A stretch of 64,000 nt of DNA from Bacillota bacterium (GCA_023435705.1 JAEYRH010000003.1:186001-250000), one strand, 5' to 3'; shown: positions 44,023-52,988, counted from the stretch's first letter. Program-made: numbers and translations. Notes: generated by a model not told the origin, from the letters alone.

Positions 44023-44442
44023 TCAGATAACGTGCGGGTTGAGCCAAGGAGGCGCGCGGCAGCTCAGAGCCACGCCTGTCAGGCGGGTCTTGACGGAAGT
44101 GGAGGTTGTTGCTGTCAAAAAGTAGAAATTGCAGGTGATGGAATCACTTGTGGAGATGATCGCTCTTGACGAGTTGCTTGTGGTTTGAGTGGTGCCTTGA
44201 AACGCAGGGCTGGCGCAGGTCAGGATCAACCGGCCCAACCCGGTCAACCCGGAATCTGCCAAGCCGGCGTCTGTGGTGGCCGGGAATCGATCCAGGGCTG
44301 TCTGAAGCTGAGTGGTGTGTGCTGCAATGCCGGTATCGATATTTGGTTGCACGGCAGCAGTGGGCAGCATCAGCATCAACGCCGCGCTCACCGCCAGGAG
44401 AACCATCCACCGTTTCCGATTTGAACCGGTCATCGCTTGCAT
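44023..44442 (-). CDS. Secreted or membrane-anchored protein of unknown function
   Basis: A 139-residue protein not assigned to a family. A positively charged start (NRKRW) and a hydrophobic segment (about 13-29, ending PTAAV) form a signal peptide or anchor. The remainder is Thr/Ser/Ala-rich, with three Cys (TCASPAF, TCNFYF, SCRAPP). The start has GGAAAGG upstream, and a good promoter lies ahead. It sits between araC and secD, transcribed with secD but far enough away to be separate. Composition resembles pilin-like or surface proteins, without a clear motif. Confidence 0.6.
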   Translation of the reverse strand: MQAMTGSNRKRWMVLLAVSAALMLMLPTAAVQPNIDTGIAAHTTQLQTALDRFPATTDAGLADSGLTGLGRLILTCASPAFQGTTQTTSNSSRAIISTSDSITCNFYFLTATTSTSVKTRLTGVALSCRAPPWLNPHVI

Positions 44443-44475
44443 CCGCCGACCTTTCCAGACAAACAAATACAACAC

Positions 44476-44505
44476 ATTATAAGGGAATGCAAACAACCGT
44501 GTCAA
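44476..44505 (-). promoter_or_regulatory. Promoter of the secreted orphan gene
   Basis: Minus strand: perfect -35 TTGACA (44500-44505), 18-bp spacer, perfect -10 TATAAT (44476-44481), 33 bases before the start codon. Confidence 0.82.
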
Positions 44506-44554
44506 ACGCAATAAAAGGAACGAAGAGGTTCTTTTGACAAGTCAAATAACTTCG

Positions 44555-45421
44555 TCAATATTTATCTGTGTTTCTGACGGAGTTGGGCGATTTGCCGTAG
44601 CAGGCGGTGAAGCAGCGCGTGAAATAGGTGGGGTCATTGTAACCCACATGCCGGGAGATTTCAGAGATTTGCATGTTTGTATAGTTCAGCAGATGCCAGG
44701 CGGTGTTGAGCCGCTGCCAGGTGATGAACCGCGATGGCGCCTTGCCGCAGGCTTCTGTGAATATCTTATAAAAATAGGAGCGATTCAACCCCAGGTGGGC
44801 TGCCACATCAGATGTGGTGATGTCGCGGGAAATGTTCTCCCGGATAAAGTCCTTGGCCCGCTCCACATATTGCTCGGTGGAGAGCTTTGGCTGTGTGGGT
44901 TCGGTTTGCGGTGCCTTGCTGCTTTCACGGGCCAGGTGTGACATAAACTGCAAAAACAGCCCATAGCTTTCGATCACGTTCTCTGTGCCGCCTGATTTTG
45001 TGGTTTCGATGATCTGGCTCAGGAGGTCACGCTCCCGCTCGAACTGCTCCACAAACGCAATCACAGGCAAAGTGGGGGACAACGCGGTTTTGGCAATCAT
45101 GCGCGGCACCGACTGGCCGGTGAAGCCCACCCAGATGTACTCCCAGGGCGCTTCATGATCGGCGATATAGTGCACCGGCGTCTCCGGAAACAGCAGGAAC
45201 CCCTGCCGTTCAGACAGGTTGAACTCCTTGCCGCCGGTCCGGAGCTTGCCCTTGCCAGACAGAATCAAATGGAATACGTAATGGCCGCGCATGTCTGGCC
45301 CCCAGGCATGACCGGGCTTGCACTTTTCATGGCCGCAAAAGAGCAGCTTGAGGTCGCACAGCTCAAAGTCCTGCACGTCAAACTCGATATCGGCATCACA
45401 TGGGTTGCGCGGCTGGTTCAT
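44555..45421 (-). CDS. AraC-family transcriptional regulator
   Basis: A 288-residue regulator. The N-terminal half is a cupin-like sugar-binding domain (GHYVFHLILSGKGKL, FPETPVHYIAD). The C-terminal 100 residues carry two helix-turn-helix units (ITTSDVAAHLGLNRSYFYKIF, ISEISRHVGYNDPTYFTRCF). Divergent from the alpha-galactosidase gene, so it most likely activates melA in response to an alpha-galactoside. The ATG has GGAG 6 bases upstream. Confidence 0.9.
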   Translation of the reverse strand: MNQPRNPCDADIEFDVQDFELCDLKLLFCGHEKCKPGHAWGPDMRGHYVFHLILSGKGKLRTGGKEFNLSERQGFLLFPETPVHYIADHEAPWEYIWVGFTGQSVPRMIAKTALSPTLPVIAFVEQFERERDLLSQIIETTKSGGTENVIESYGLFLQFMSHLARESSKAPQTEPTQPKLSTEQYVERAKDFIRENISRDITTSDVAAHLGLNRSYFYKIFTEACGKAPSRFITWQRLNTAWHLLNYTNMQISEISRHVGYNDPTYFTRCFTACYGKSPNSVRNTDKY

Positions 45422-45478
45422 TTCATGCTCCAATGCCTGTGGATCGTAAGTAGTTTAAGGTTCATGTTCAATACTGAC

Positions 45479-45561
45479 TACTGGTTACTGGTTATTATGC
45501 AACAAAAGTGCAGCATCTGGCAACAGACGCCACTTCACCTCTGCCGCTTTTGGGGTATAAT
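45479..45561 (+). promoter_or_regulatory. melA promoter with upstream direct repeats
   Basis: TTCACC (45534-45539), 16-bp spacer, perfect -10 TATAAT (45556-45561). Upstream, TACTGGT is repeated in tandem at 45479-45485 and 45486-45492, placed about 50 bases before the -35, as expected for AraC-type direct-repeat operators. Confidence 0.6.
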
Positions 45562-45592
45562 GGTCTGGTATTAGGAATGGGGAGGAAATGTA

Positions 45593-46903
45593 ATGGTCAA
45601 GATCGCGTTTATGGGCGCCGGCAGCACGGTGTTTTCCAAGAATGTGCTGGGGGATTCGATGCTATCCCCGGCGATGCATGACTGTGAGATCGCGCTGTAT
45701 GACATTGACAGCGCCCGCCTGGACGAAAGCTTCACGATGCTGCAGGCGATAAACAAAAACTGCAATGAGAACCGCGCCACGATCCGGAAGTATCTGGGGG
45801 TGGCTAGCCGACGGGATGCTTTAAAAGACGCCAACTTTGTGGTGAACGCCATTCAGGTGGGCGGTTATGACCCCTGCACGATCACCGACTTCGAGATCCC
45901 GAAAAAGTTTGGCCTCAGGCAGACCATCGCCGACACGCTGGGCATCGGCGGCATCTTCCGCACGTTGCGCACGCTGCCGGTAATGTTTGATTTTGCCACC
46001 GACATGGAGGCCGTGTGCCCCAAGGCATGGCTTTTAAACTACACCAACCCGATGGCGATGCTGACCGGGGCGATGCTGCGGGCCACAAAGGTCAAGACGG
46101 TGGGCCTGTGCCACAGCGTGCAGATCTGTGCTTCCAGCCTTTTGAACGGTGTGGATCTGGAGTATGACGACCAGGTGCAGTGGAAGATCGCCGGCATCAA
46201 CCACATGGCCTGGCTGCTGGAGATCACGAAGAACGGTGTGGATCTGTATCCGGAGATCAAGCGCAGGAGCAAAGAAAAGGGCGCCCCTGAGTGGGACAAG
46301 GTCCGCCATGAGATCATGCACACCTTCGGCTACTATGTGACCGAATCGAGCGAGCACAACGCCGAATATATGCCTTACTTTATTAAGGAGAAGTATCCGG
46401 AGCTCATTGAGCGCTACAACATCCCGCTGGATGAATACCCACGCCGCTGTGTCAACCAGATCGAAGGCTGGAAGCGCATGCGCGACAGCCTGGTGAACAA
46501 CCCCGATCTGGAGCACCAGCGCTCCCATGAATATGCCTCCTACATCATGGAGGCCATGGTGACCAATAAGCCCTACAAGATCGGCGGCAATGTGCTGAAC
46601 ACCGGCTTGATCACCAACCTGCCGGCCAAGGCTTGTGTGGAAGTGCCCTGCCTGGTGGATGCCAGCGGCATCGCACCTTGCCACATCGGCGAGTTGCCGG
46701 AGCAGTTGGCGGCCTTGAACCGCAGCAATATCAACGTGCAGCTGCTCACGATCGAGGCAGCACTCACCCGCAAAAAGGAATATATCTACTACGCCGCGAT
46801 GAACGACCCGCACACCGCCGCTGAGCTTTCCCTTGATGATATCAAGGCCATGTGCGATGAGCTGATCGAGGCCCACGGGGATTGGCTGCCAGAGTATAAG
46901 TAA
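45593..46903 (+). CDS. melA: Alpha-galactosidase, GH4 family
   Basis: A 436-residue enzyme that resembles MelA along its length. Rossmann NAD-binding start (IAFMGAGSTVFSKNVLGD), GGYDPCTITDFE, QTIADTLGIGG, the metal ligands in GLCHSVQ and AGINHMAW. GH4 enzymes hydrolyse alpha-galactosides by an NAD- and Mn-dependent redox mechanism and need reducing conditions, which suits an anaerobe. The ATG has GGGGAGG upstream. No transporter gene follows; the AraC regulator is divergent. Confidence 0.93.
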   Translation: MVKIAFMGAGSTVFSKNVLGDSMLSPAMHDCEIALYDIDSARLDESFTMLQAINKNCNENRATIRKYLGVASRRDALKDANFVVNAIQVGGYDPCTITDFEIPKKFGLRQTIADTLGIGGIFRTLRTLPVMFDFATDMEAVCPKAWLLNYTNPMAMLTGAMLRATKVKTVGLCHSVQICASSLLNGVDLEYDDQVQWKIAGINHMAWLLEITKNGVDLYPEIKRRSKEKGAPEWDKVRHEIMHTFGYYVTESSEHNAEYMPYFIKEKYPELIERYNIPLDEYPRRCVNQIEGWKRMRDSLVNNPDLEHQRSHEYASYIMEAMVTNKPYKIGGNVLNTGLITNLPAKACVEVPCLVDASGIAPCHIGELPEQLAALNRSNINVQLLTIEAALTRKKEYIYYAAMNDPHTAAELSLDDIKAMCDELIEAHGDWLPEYK

Positions 46904-46904
46904 T

Positions 46905-47008
46905 CCCCCTCTGTCGCTGTTGCGGCATCCCCCCCTGCTAAGGGAGGGTGGGGAGGTTGCTTGATCTTGATGTCAATGTAGGGGCCGGGCTCAGTACCGG
47001 CCCCTTAA
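46905..47008. repeat. Palindromic intergenic repeats after melA
   Basis: Two units: 46905-46957, with CATCCCCCC and AAGGGAGGGT as at 61789-61827, and 46978-47008, a GGGGCCGG/CCGGCCCC hairpin sharing GAGCCCGGCCCCTAC (reverse strand) with 8053-8082 and 62748-62777. No coding capacity. Confidence 0.6.
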
Positions 47009-47068
47009 CATAAGTACCATTTGCCAATACTTACCGCTTCAGCAACCCCAATCGCTTCTTCTGTCATA

Positions 47069-47097
47069 TTGTGATATACACCCATGAATAATATAAT
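47069..47097 (+). promoter_or_regulatory. tdh-kbl promoter
   Basis: TTGTGA (47069-47074), 17-bp spacer, perfect -10 TATAAT (47092-47097), 36 bases before the tdh start. Confidence 0.75.
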
Positions 47098-47133
47098 GAT
47101 GTATTGGTATTCAATCCATTCCGGAGGCAATCC

Positions 47134-48168
47134 ATGAAGACCATGCAAGCCATTGTGAAGCAGCAGCCCGGCCTGGGCGTTGTATTGACTAAAGTGCCGG
47201 TGCCGGAGGCGCGCGCCGGCGAGGTGCTGATCCGCATCAAAAAGACTGCCATCTGCGGCACCGATCTGCACATCTATAACTGGGACCCCTGGTCGCAGCA
47301 GACAATCAAAACACCAATGGTAATCGGCCATGAGTATGTGGGCGTGATCGAGCAAGTGGGAGACGGTGTGCACGACCTGAAGCCCGGCATGCTGGTGAGC
47401 GGCGAGGGCCACATTGTGTGCGGCCGCTGCCGCAACTGCCTTGCCGGCCGCCGGCACCTCTGCCCCAACACCGTGGGTGTGGGTGTGAACCGCAATGGAG
47501 CCTTTGCCGAATATCTGTGCCTGCCCGCAACCAACGTGTGGGTGTGTGATCCGAAGATTTCTGAGGAGCTCTACAGTATTTTTGACCCCTTCGGCAATGC
47601 CGTGCACACGGCACTCTCCTTCGACGTGCTTGGCGAGGATGTTTTGATCACTGGCGCCGGGCCTATCGGCTTGATGGCCTGCGCGGTCGTGAAGCACGCC
47701 GGGGCCCGCAACATTGTGATCACCGATGTGAACCCTACCCGCCTCAAACTGGCCGAACAAATGGGCGCCACCGTGGCGCTGGATGTCTCAAAGAGCACTG
47801 TGCGCGACGCGATGAAGGCGCTGGGCATGAAGGAAGGCTTCGATGTGGGTCTGGAAATGTCCGGCAACGGAGCGGCTTTTTCCGACATGGTGGACAACAT
47901 GTTCAACGGCGGGCGAATCGCGCTGCTGGGCATCCACAAGCCGGACACGCAGGTGGACTGGAACAAGATCGTGTTCAAGGGCTTGCACATCAAGGGCATT
48001 TATGGCCGGGAAATGTTTGAGACGTGGTACAAAATGACCACACTTTTACAAAGCGGCCTTGATATCTCGCCGGTGATTACGCACCGCTTCGCCTACACCG
48101 ATTTCGCCAAGGGTTTCGCGGCGATGCTGGGCGGCGAGTGCGGCAAGGTTGTGCTGGAGTGGGATTGA
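47134..48168 (+). CDS. tdh: L-threonine 3-dehydrogenase
   Basis: A 344-residue zinc alcohol-dehydrogenase-type enzyme oxidising threonine with NAD+ to 2-amino-3-ketobutyrate. The catalytic zinc site is in ICGTDLHIYNWD and GHEYVGVIE; a structural zinc site has four Cys (CGRCRNCLAGRRHLC); the NAD-binding motif is GAGPIGLMA. Next comes kbl, which splits the unstable product, the classical threonine-to-glycine route. The ATG has GGAGG upstream. Confidence 0.95.
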   Translation: MKTMQAIVKQQPGLGVVLTKVPVPEARAGEVLIRIKKTAICGTDLHIYNWDPWSQQTIKTPMVIGHEYVGVIEQVGDGVHDLKPGMLVSGEGHIVCGRCRNCLAGRRHLCPNTVGVGVNRNGAFAEYLCLPATNVWVCDPKISEELYSIFDPFGNAVHTALSFDVLGEDVLITGAGPIGLMACAVVKHAGARNIVITDVNPTRLKLAEQMGATVALDVSKSTVRDAMKALGMKEGFDVGLEMSGNGAAFSDMVDNMFNGGRIALLGIHKPDTQVDWNKIVFKGLHIKGIYGREMFETWYKMTTLLQSGLDISPVITHRFAYTDFAKGFAAMLGGECGKVVLEWD

Positions 48169-48199
48169 TTTTTTGCTTCTCCGGTATCCTTCGGGGGTT

Positions 48200-48378
48200 C
48201 CGGGGGTTTGCAAGTTTCCCCTCGGATTTGCGGAAATCAGGGCGTATAAGCCGAGGGACTGTTTGAGGAGGGCGAAGCCCGACGAGTTGTCCGAGGCTAG
48301 CCCTGATGATGGTAAATCCGAGGTCTTAGGAACTTGCCTCCCCCGGGGCTTTTGTTTACTTTTGGCCGCCAAAAGTAA
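48200..48378. repeat. Large nested palindrome between tdh and kbl
   Basis: A stem of successive paired blocks: CCGGGGG (48200-48206) with CCCCCGG (48340-48346); GCAAGTTTCC (48210-48219) with GGAACTTGC (48329-48337); CCTCGGATTT (48220-48229) with AAATCCGAGG (48314-48323); ATCAGGGC (48236-48243) with GCCCTGAT (48300-48307). Inside, GGGCGAAGCCC forms a small hairpin flanked by TGTTTGAG and GAGTTGTCC. A second short palindrome, ACTTTTGG/CCAAAAGT, ends at 48378. It has no open frame. It may be a mobile palindrome or a structured RNA in the tdh-kbl mRNA. Confidence 0.7.
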
Positions 48379-48417
48379 CATGCATCAAGTGGGTAAGTTG
48401 ATTATCAGGAGGTATCC

Positions 48418-49602
48418 ATGAACCACGCATACGAAATCTACACCCAGCAACTCGAAGAAATCAAAGCCTCCGGCCTCTGGAAGACCGAGCGCATAATCGA
48501 AAGCCCGCAGAATACTTGGATCTCTGTGGGCGGCCGGCGGGTTTTGAACCTGTGCGCCAACAATTACCTTGGATTGTCAGACCATCCGCGCCTGATCGAA
48601 GCCGCAAAAAGCAGCTATGAGCAATGGGGCCACGGCCTTTCCTCTGTGCGGTTCATCTGCGGCACGCAGGCGCTGCACAGGCAGCTGGAGGAAAAGCTTG
48701 CCGCTTTCTTGGGTATGGAGGATGCCATACTCTACTCCTCCTGCTTCGACGCCAACGGCGGCCTGTTTGAGACACTTCTCACCGAGCAGGACGCAGTGAT
48801 CTCCGACGCGCTGAACCATGCCAGCATCATCGACGGCATCCGCCTGTGCAAGGCCCAACGCTATCGGTATGCGAACAATGACATGGGAGACCTGGAGGCA
48901 AAGCTCAGGGAGGCTGACTCTGCTGGCGCACGCATCAAGCTGATCGCCACCGACGGCGTGTTCTCGATGGATGGCTTCATTGCCAATCTAAAGGGTATCT
49001 GTAACCTGGCAGACCGTTATGGGGCGCTTGTGATGGTGGACGACTCCCACGCCGTGGGTTTTATGGGCAGGCAGGGCAGGGGGACTCCCGAATACTGCGG
49101 CGTGACGGGCCGGGTGGATATCCTCACCGGCACCTTCGGCAAGGCGCTGGGCGGTGCTTCAGGCGGCTATACGGCGGCTAAAAAGACCGTGGTGGACTTG
49201 CTACGGCAGCGCAGCCGGCCCTATCTGTTTTCCAACACGTTGGCCCCGGCCATCGCCGCCGCCACGCTGGAGACGCTGAACCTGCTCACTGAATCCACCG
49301 GGCTTCGCGACCGGCTGGAGGAAAACACCCGCTATTTCCGCGTCGGCATGAAGGCATTGGGCTTTGACATTCCTGAAAGCGAGCACCCCATTGCGCCGAT
49401 CATGCTTTATGATGCGCAGCTTGCGCAGGCCATGGCTGCCCGCATGCTGGAAAAGGGTGTGTATGTGGTTGGCTTCTTCTTCCCGGTGGTGCCCAAGGGC
49501 AAGGCCCGCATCCGCACGCAGATATCAGCCGCGCACAGCATAGAGGATTTGGATTTTGCGATGAAGGCGTTTGAGGAGTGCAAGCGTGAGATAGGGATAT
49601 AG
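48418..49602 (+). CDS. kbl: Glycine C-acetyltransferase (2-amino-3-ketobutyrate CoA ligase)
   Basis: A 394-residue PLP enzyme of the alpha-oxoamine synthase family, converting 2-amino-3-ketobutyrate plus CoA to glycine and acetyl-CoA. Conserved: NNYLGLSDHPRL, FICGTQALHRQLE, DDSHAVGFMG and the PLP lysine in GTFGKALGGASGG. Full length. The ATG has AGGAGG 6 bases upstream. Second gene after tdh, separated by the large palindrome. Confidence 0.96.
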   Translation: MNHAYEIYTQQLEEIKASGLWKTERIIESPQNTWISVGGRRVLNLCANNYLGLSDHPRLIEAAKSSYEQWGHGLSSVRFICGTQALHRQLEEKLAAFLGMEDAILYSSCFDANGGLFETLLTEQDAVISDALNHASIIDGIRLCKAQRYRYANNDMGDLEAKLREADSAGARIKLIATDGVFSMDGFIANLKGICNLADRYGALVMVDDSHAVGFMGRQGRGTPEYCGVTGRVDILTGTFGKALGGASGGYTAAKKTVVDLLRQRSRPYLFSNTLAPAIAAATLETLNLLTESTGLRDRLEENTRYFRVGMKALGFDIPESEHPIAPIMLYDAQLAQAMAARMLEKGVYVVGFFFPVVPKGKARIRTQISAAHSIEDLDFAMKAFEECKREIGI

Positions 49603-49990
49603 TTACCCCATCCCCTTACCCCTTCCCCGAATTACAATACGGCAACCGTCGGGCTTTCGGAGGGGAAGGGGAGTATCAGCAGGGCTTCGCCCTGCACCCA
49701 CTGTCCCGTAGTGGTTGGGCTCCAGGTCGCAGGGGCGAGCAGCATTCGCAGAATGCATCCAGCCCGTCCTAGCCCGTCGTTCCAACCCGTCCCCGGCCCT
49801 GAAACTCCCCCTGTCGCCTCCGGCGACATCCCCCTCAATAGAGGGACAAGTATAGCTTGATCGGAGCTTCCTTGCCTCCCTCTATATCACCCCTTCTAGG
49901 GGTGACACCGCCGAAGGCGGTGGGGGTCAATGAGGGAGGTGGCGGCGAAGCCGCCGGAGGGAGTTTTCCGGTTTACATCTTCCCCCGCAT
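49603..49990. repeat. Cluster of degenerate palindromic repeats upstream of recJ
   Basis: No gene is seen in this 450-base gap. It holds at least three units: CCCTTCCCC/GGGGAAGGGG (about 49621-49671), a GTCGCCTCCGGCGAC hairpin followed by CATCCCCCTC and GGGACAAGT (about 49814-49852), and a TTGCCTCCCTC-to-GAGGGAGGTGGCGG unit with an inner ACACCGCCGAAGGCGGTG hairpin (49870-49967). The last two match the element at 63895-63997, in rearranged order. No recJ promoter was assigned. Confidence 0.6.
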
Positions 49991-50056
49991 TTGGTATATT
50001 GTTTTCAATTCTTCGAGTCCTTTCACCTGTTTTCCCTTCGGGGAGAGGGAGCCGTT

Positions 50057-52564
50057 TTGCTGTTCCGATACCTGAAACGAAACCTGGGCGCCGAGCCGCA
50101 AGAGGCGGAGGCGCTTGCCCGCGAGCTGGGCGTGATGAAGCCCACGGCGGAGATCCTGATCGGCCGGGGTGTGACCACGACTCAAGCTGGCCGCGCCTTC
50201 TTCGACCCCGGCATGGAGCGCCTGCGCGACCCGTTGGGCCTGATGGGCATGGGTGACGCAGTGAAGCGGATCAAAAGGGCCATCGCGGCCCATGAGAAGA
50301 TCATCGTTTACGGCGATTATGACGTGGACGGCGTGTGTGCAACTTCCATTTTGGTTGAATATCTGACAGGCCTGGGAGCAGATTGCGACTATTACATCCC
50401 CAACCGCCATACAGAGGGTTATGGCCTGAACCGGGCGGCAGTGGAGTCATTCGCCGGGGCAGGGCTATTGGTGACGGTGGATTGCGGCGTGACCAACGGT
50501 GCGGAGGTAGCCCGCGCCCGCGAGCTGGGCATGGATGTGATCGTGACCGACCACCACGAATGCCCCGATGTGCTGCCGGACTGCACAGCTGTCGTGAACC
50601 CCAAGCGGCCAGGTCAGGCATATGGCTTCTCCGGGCTTTGCGGTGCGGGCACGGCGCTGAAGCTGGTGCAGGCGCTGGGCAGGCGGGAGGCGGTGGAGCA
50701 GGTGCTGGACCTTGCGGCGCTGGCCACCGTGGCCGACATTGTGCCGCTCACCGATGAAAACCGCGCCATCGTGCGCATGGGAATTGACCGCATCCAAGAC
50801 GGAGAAAGGCCTGGCATCCAGGCGCTGAAGGAAGTCTCCGGGCTTGCCGGCAAGCCGGTGAAGGCCGGTAACATCGCGTTCATGCTGGCCCCGCGCATCA
50901 ATGCCGGCGGGCGGATGGATTTCTCCCGCAAGTCGGTGGAACTGATGCTGACTCAAGACGCAGCAAGGGCCAGAGAGATTGCGGCGGAGCTCAACGACGA
51001 CAATGCCGACCGTGTGCGTGTGGAAGAGGGCATTTTGGAGCAAGCCGTTGCGATGATTGAGCGTGGCTACTCTTTTTCGAAGCGCAGGGCCATTGTGCTC
51101 TATCAGCCCCATTGGAACACCGGCGTTACCGGAATTGTGGCCTCCAGGATTGTGGAGCGTTACCACCGGCCCACGTTCCTCTTTGGCGACGGTGAGGGGG
51201 CCTGTTACGGCTCCGGCCGCAGCGTGCCGGGCGTGCACCTGTTTCAGGCGATGAAGGCCTGCTCTCAGTGGTTCCTGCGCTACGGTGGCCACGAGCAGGC
51301 TGCGGGCTGCGCTTTGCTGCCGGAGCATGTGGAGTTGTTTGCTGCCGAACTGGACAGATTCCTTACAGAGACTTATTCAGAGGACGTGTTCCTGCCGCTC
51401 CGGCAATATGACGCCCAACTTGCGGTTACTGAGCTAACCATTGGCTTGGCGGAGGATATGGACAAACTGGAGCCCTGCGGCTTCGGCAACCCCCGCCCGG
51501 TCTTTTTGCTGAGGGATGTTGAGCTTGCCGGGCTGGCCCGCACCAAGGATGAAAAGCACCTGCGGATGCGCTTCGGAGGCGGATCCGGTGTGGAGGGCAT
51601 TGCCTTCCGGCAGGGCGGCATGTTTGAAGCGCTCCAAGGTGCCTCAGCCTGCGACGCGCTGGTGGTGCCCGATGTGAACGACTGGATGGGCCGGCAGCGG
51701 GTGCAGGCTGTGGTGGAGCACATCCGCCCCGCTCAAGGGGAGGCCGGCGCAAGGGCTTTGATCGGTCAGGCCAGAGGAGCAGCGCAGGCGGCGCTGTTGA
51801 GGTTGCCAGAAGGGAATGTGCCTGCGGCGCCGCTTGATTGGCAAACTGGTGTGTCCGCATTTTTGGATGCAGTGCGATGCTCTTGCTGGGGCGCCATGGC
51901 CCTTTGCCTGACTGAGACAAGCGCCACAGGCTTGCTGGAGGCGCTGCGGCATAGCGGGCTGTTGGAGCGGGTGTATGCCGGTGTGGGCGCTGCCCATCAG
52001 GCTGCCCGCCGTGAAAACGCGCTGGTGCTCGCGCCTGACCTAAAGGCTGTCCCTCTGGAGGGGTATGACCGTGTTTTCCTGTTTGACGGCCCCATTACCG
52101 GCGGATTGGCAAGTCATATCACCGGAAGATTGAACAATGCCGGAAACTGCATTATAATTAGCGGTAACTCTGGTGGCGGCCTGCTGCCCGGTGATTTCTG
52201 CCGGGAAGAATTGCTCCGGGTTTTCCGGCTGATGAAGGTGGCTTTGCTCTCAAAGGTAGGCCCGGCAGGCCCCGCCGATTGGCGTTGGCTGGAGCGGGAT
52301 GGCATTCCGCCGTGGCGTGCAGAGGTTTCGGCCCGGATATTTACCGAGCTGGGGCTTTTGCTGGAACTGGACAAACCCATTTGGCTGCGGCCGGCGGAAC
52401 CGGCTGCAAAGGCAGACCTCAACGACAGCTTGATTTACAGGCGGTTGACCGAAACGATCAGGAGGTGCGGCGATGAATCTGAAGGACAAAGTGCGCTTGA
52501 TACAGGACTTCCCGATGCCCGGCATCCGTTACCGGGATATCACGACGCTGCTGAAGGACGGTGA
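50057..52564 (+). CDS. recJ: Single-stranded-DNA-specific exonuclease RecJ
   Basis: An 835-residue DHH-superfamily 5'-3' exonuclease for recombination and mismatch or base-excision repair. Motif I YGDYDVDGVCAT (about residue 77), CGVTN, DHH motif III TDHHECPD, then the DHHA1 domain (INAGGRMDFSRKSVELML, SGRSVPGVHLF, GGHEQAAGC). A long C-terminal extension is as in other Firmicutes RecJ. Start: TTG with GAGAGGGAG 5-6 bases upstream; the longer frame lacks a site. Its last 92 bases overlap apt in another frame. Confidence 0.94.
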   Translation: MLFRYLKRNLGAEPQEAEALARELGVMKPTAEILIGRGVTTTQAGRAFFDPGMERLRDPLGLMGMGDAVKRIKRAIAAHEKIIVYGDYDVDGVCATSILVEYLTGLGADCDYYIPNRHTEGYGLNRAAVESFAGAGLLVTVDCGVTNGAEVARARELGMDVIVTDHHECPDVLPDCTAVVNPKRPGQAYGFSGLCGAGTALKLVQALGRREAVEQVLDLAALATVADIVPLTDENRAIVRMGIDRIQDGERPGIQALKEVSGLAGKPVKAGNIAFMLAPRINAGGRMDFSRKSVELMLTQDAARAREIAAELNDDNADRVRVEEGILEQAVAMIERGYSFSKRRAIVLYQPHWNTGVTGIVASRIVERYHRPTFLFGDGEGACYGSGRSVPGVHLFQAMKACSQWFLRYGGHEQAAGCALLPEHVELFAAELDRFLTETYSEDVFLPLRQYDAQLAVTELTIGLAEDMDKLEPCGFGNPRPVFLLRDVELAGLARTKDEKHLRMRFGGGSGVEGIAFRQGGMFEALQGASACDALVVPDVNDWMGRQRVQAVVEHIRPAQGEAGARALIGQARGAAQAALLRLPEGNVPAAPLDWQTGVSAFLDAVRCSCWGAMALCLTETSATGLLEALRHSGLLERVYAGVGAAHQAARRENALVLAPDLKAVPLEGYDRVFLFDGPITGGLASHITGRLNNAGNCIIISGNSGGGLLPGDFCREELLRVFRLMKVALLSKVGPAGPADWRWLERDGIPPWRAEVSARIFTELGLLLELDKPIWLRPAEPAAKADLNDSLIYRRLTETIRRCGDESEGQSALDTGLPDARHPLPGYHDAAEGR

Positions 52565-52988
52565 GGCCTTCGCAACACTCCTGGACAGGATGCATGAGCA
52601 CCTGAAGGACAAGCGGATTGACATCGTGGCCGGCCCCGAAGCCCGCGGATTTATGATCGGTGCGCCGCTGGCCTATCTTCTGAAGGCCGGCTTTGTGCCG
52701 GTGCGACGCCCTGGCAAGCTGCCGGCAGAGGTGTTCCGCTATGAATACCAGATTGAGCAGGGTCGCAGTGACACACTGGAAGTGCACAGAGACGCCGTGC
52801 AGCCCGGCCAGCGTGTGGTCGTGGTGGATGACTTGCTCGCCACCGGCAGCACCGCCCTTGCCACCTGCCAGCTGCTGGAGAAGATGGGCGCGGAGATTGT
52901 GTGTGTGTGCTTCGCGATGGAGATGACGATGTATTCCGGCAAAGAGATCCTGCAGGGGTATGATGTCTTCTCTGCGATTAAGTTCTAG
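52473..52988 (+). CDS. apt: Adenine phosphoribosyltransferase
   Basis: A 171-residue salvage enzyme making AMP from adenine and PRPP. The signature VVVVDDLLATGSTALA is the PRPP loop, with PEARGFMIGAPLAY and the FPMPGIRYRDIT N-terminus. The ATG has GGAGG upstream, within the recJ 3' end. Gene order recJ-apt-rel is the usual Firmicutes arrangement. Confidence 0.97.
   Translation: MNLKDKVRLIQDFPMPGIRYRDITTLLKDGEAFATLLDRMHEHLKDKRIDIVAGPEARGFMIGAPLAYLLKAGFVPVRRPGKLPAEVFRYEYQIEQGRSDTLEVHRDAVQPGQRVVVVDDLLATGSTALATCQLLEKMGAEIVCVCFAMEMTMYSGKEILQGYDVFSAIKF

Noticed and set aside
49603..49990. Repeated GC-rich units considered as a CRISPR array
   Set aside because: Units are palindromic, of unequal length and not separated by uniform spacers; no cas genes are near.
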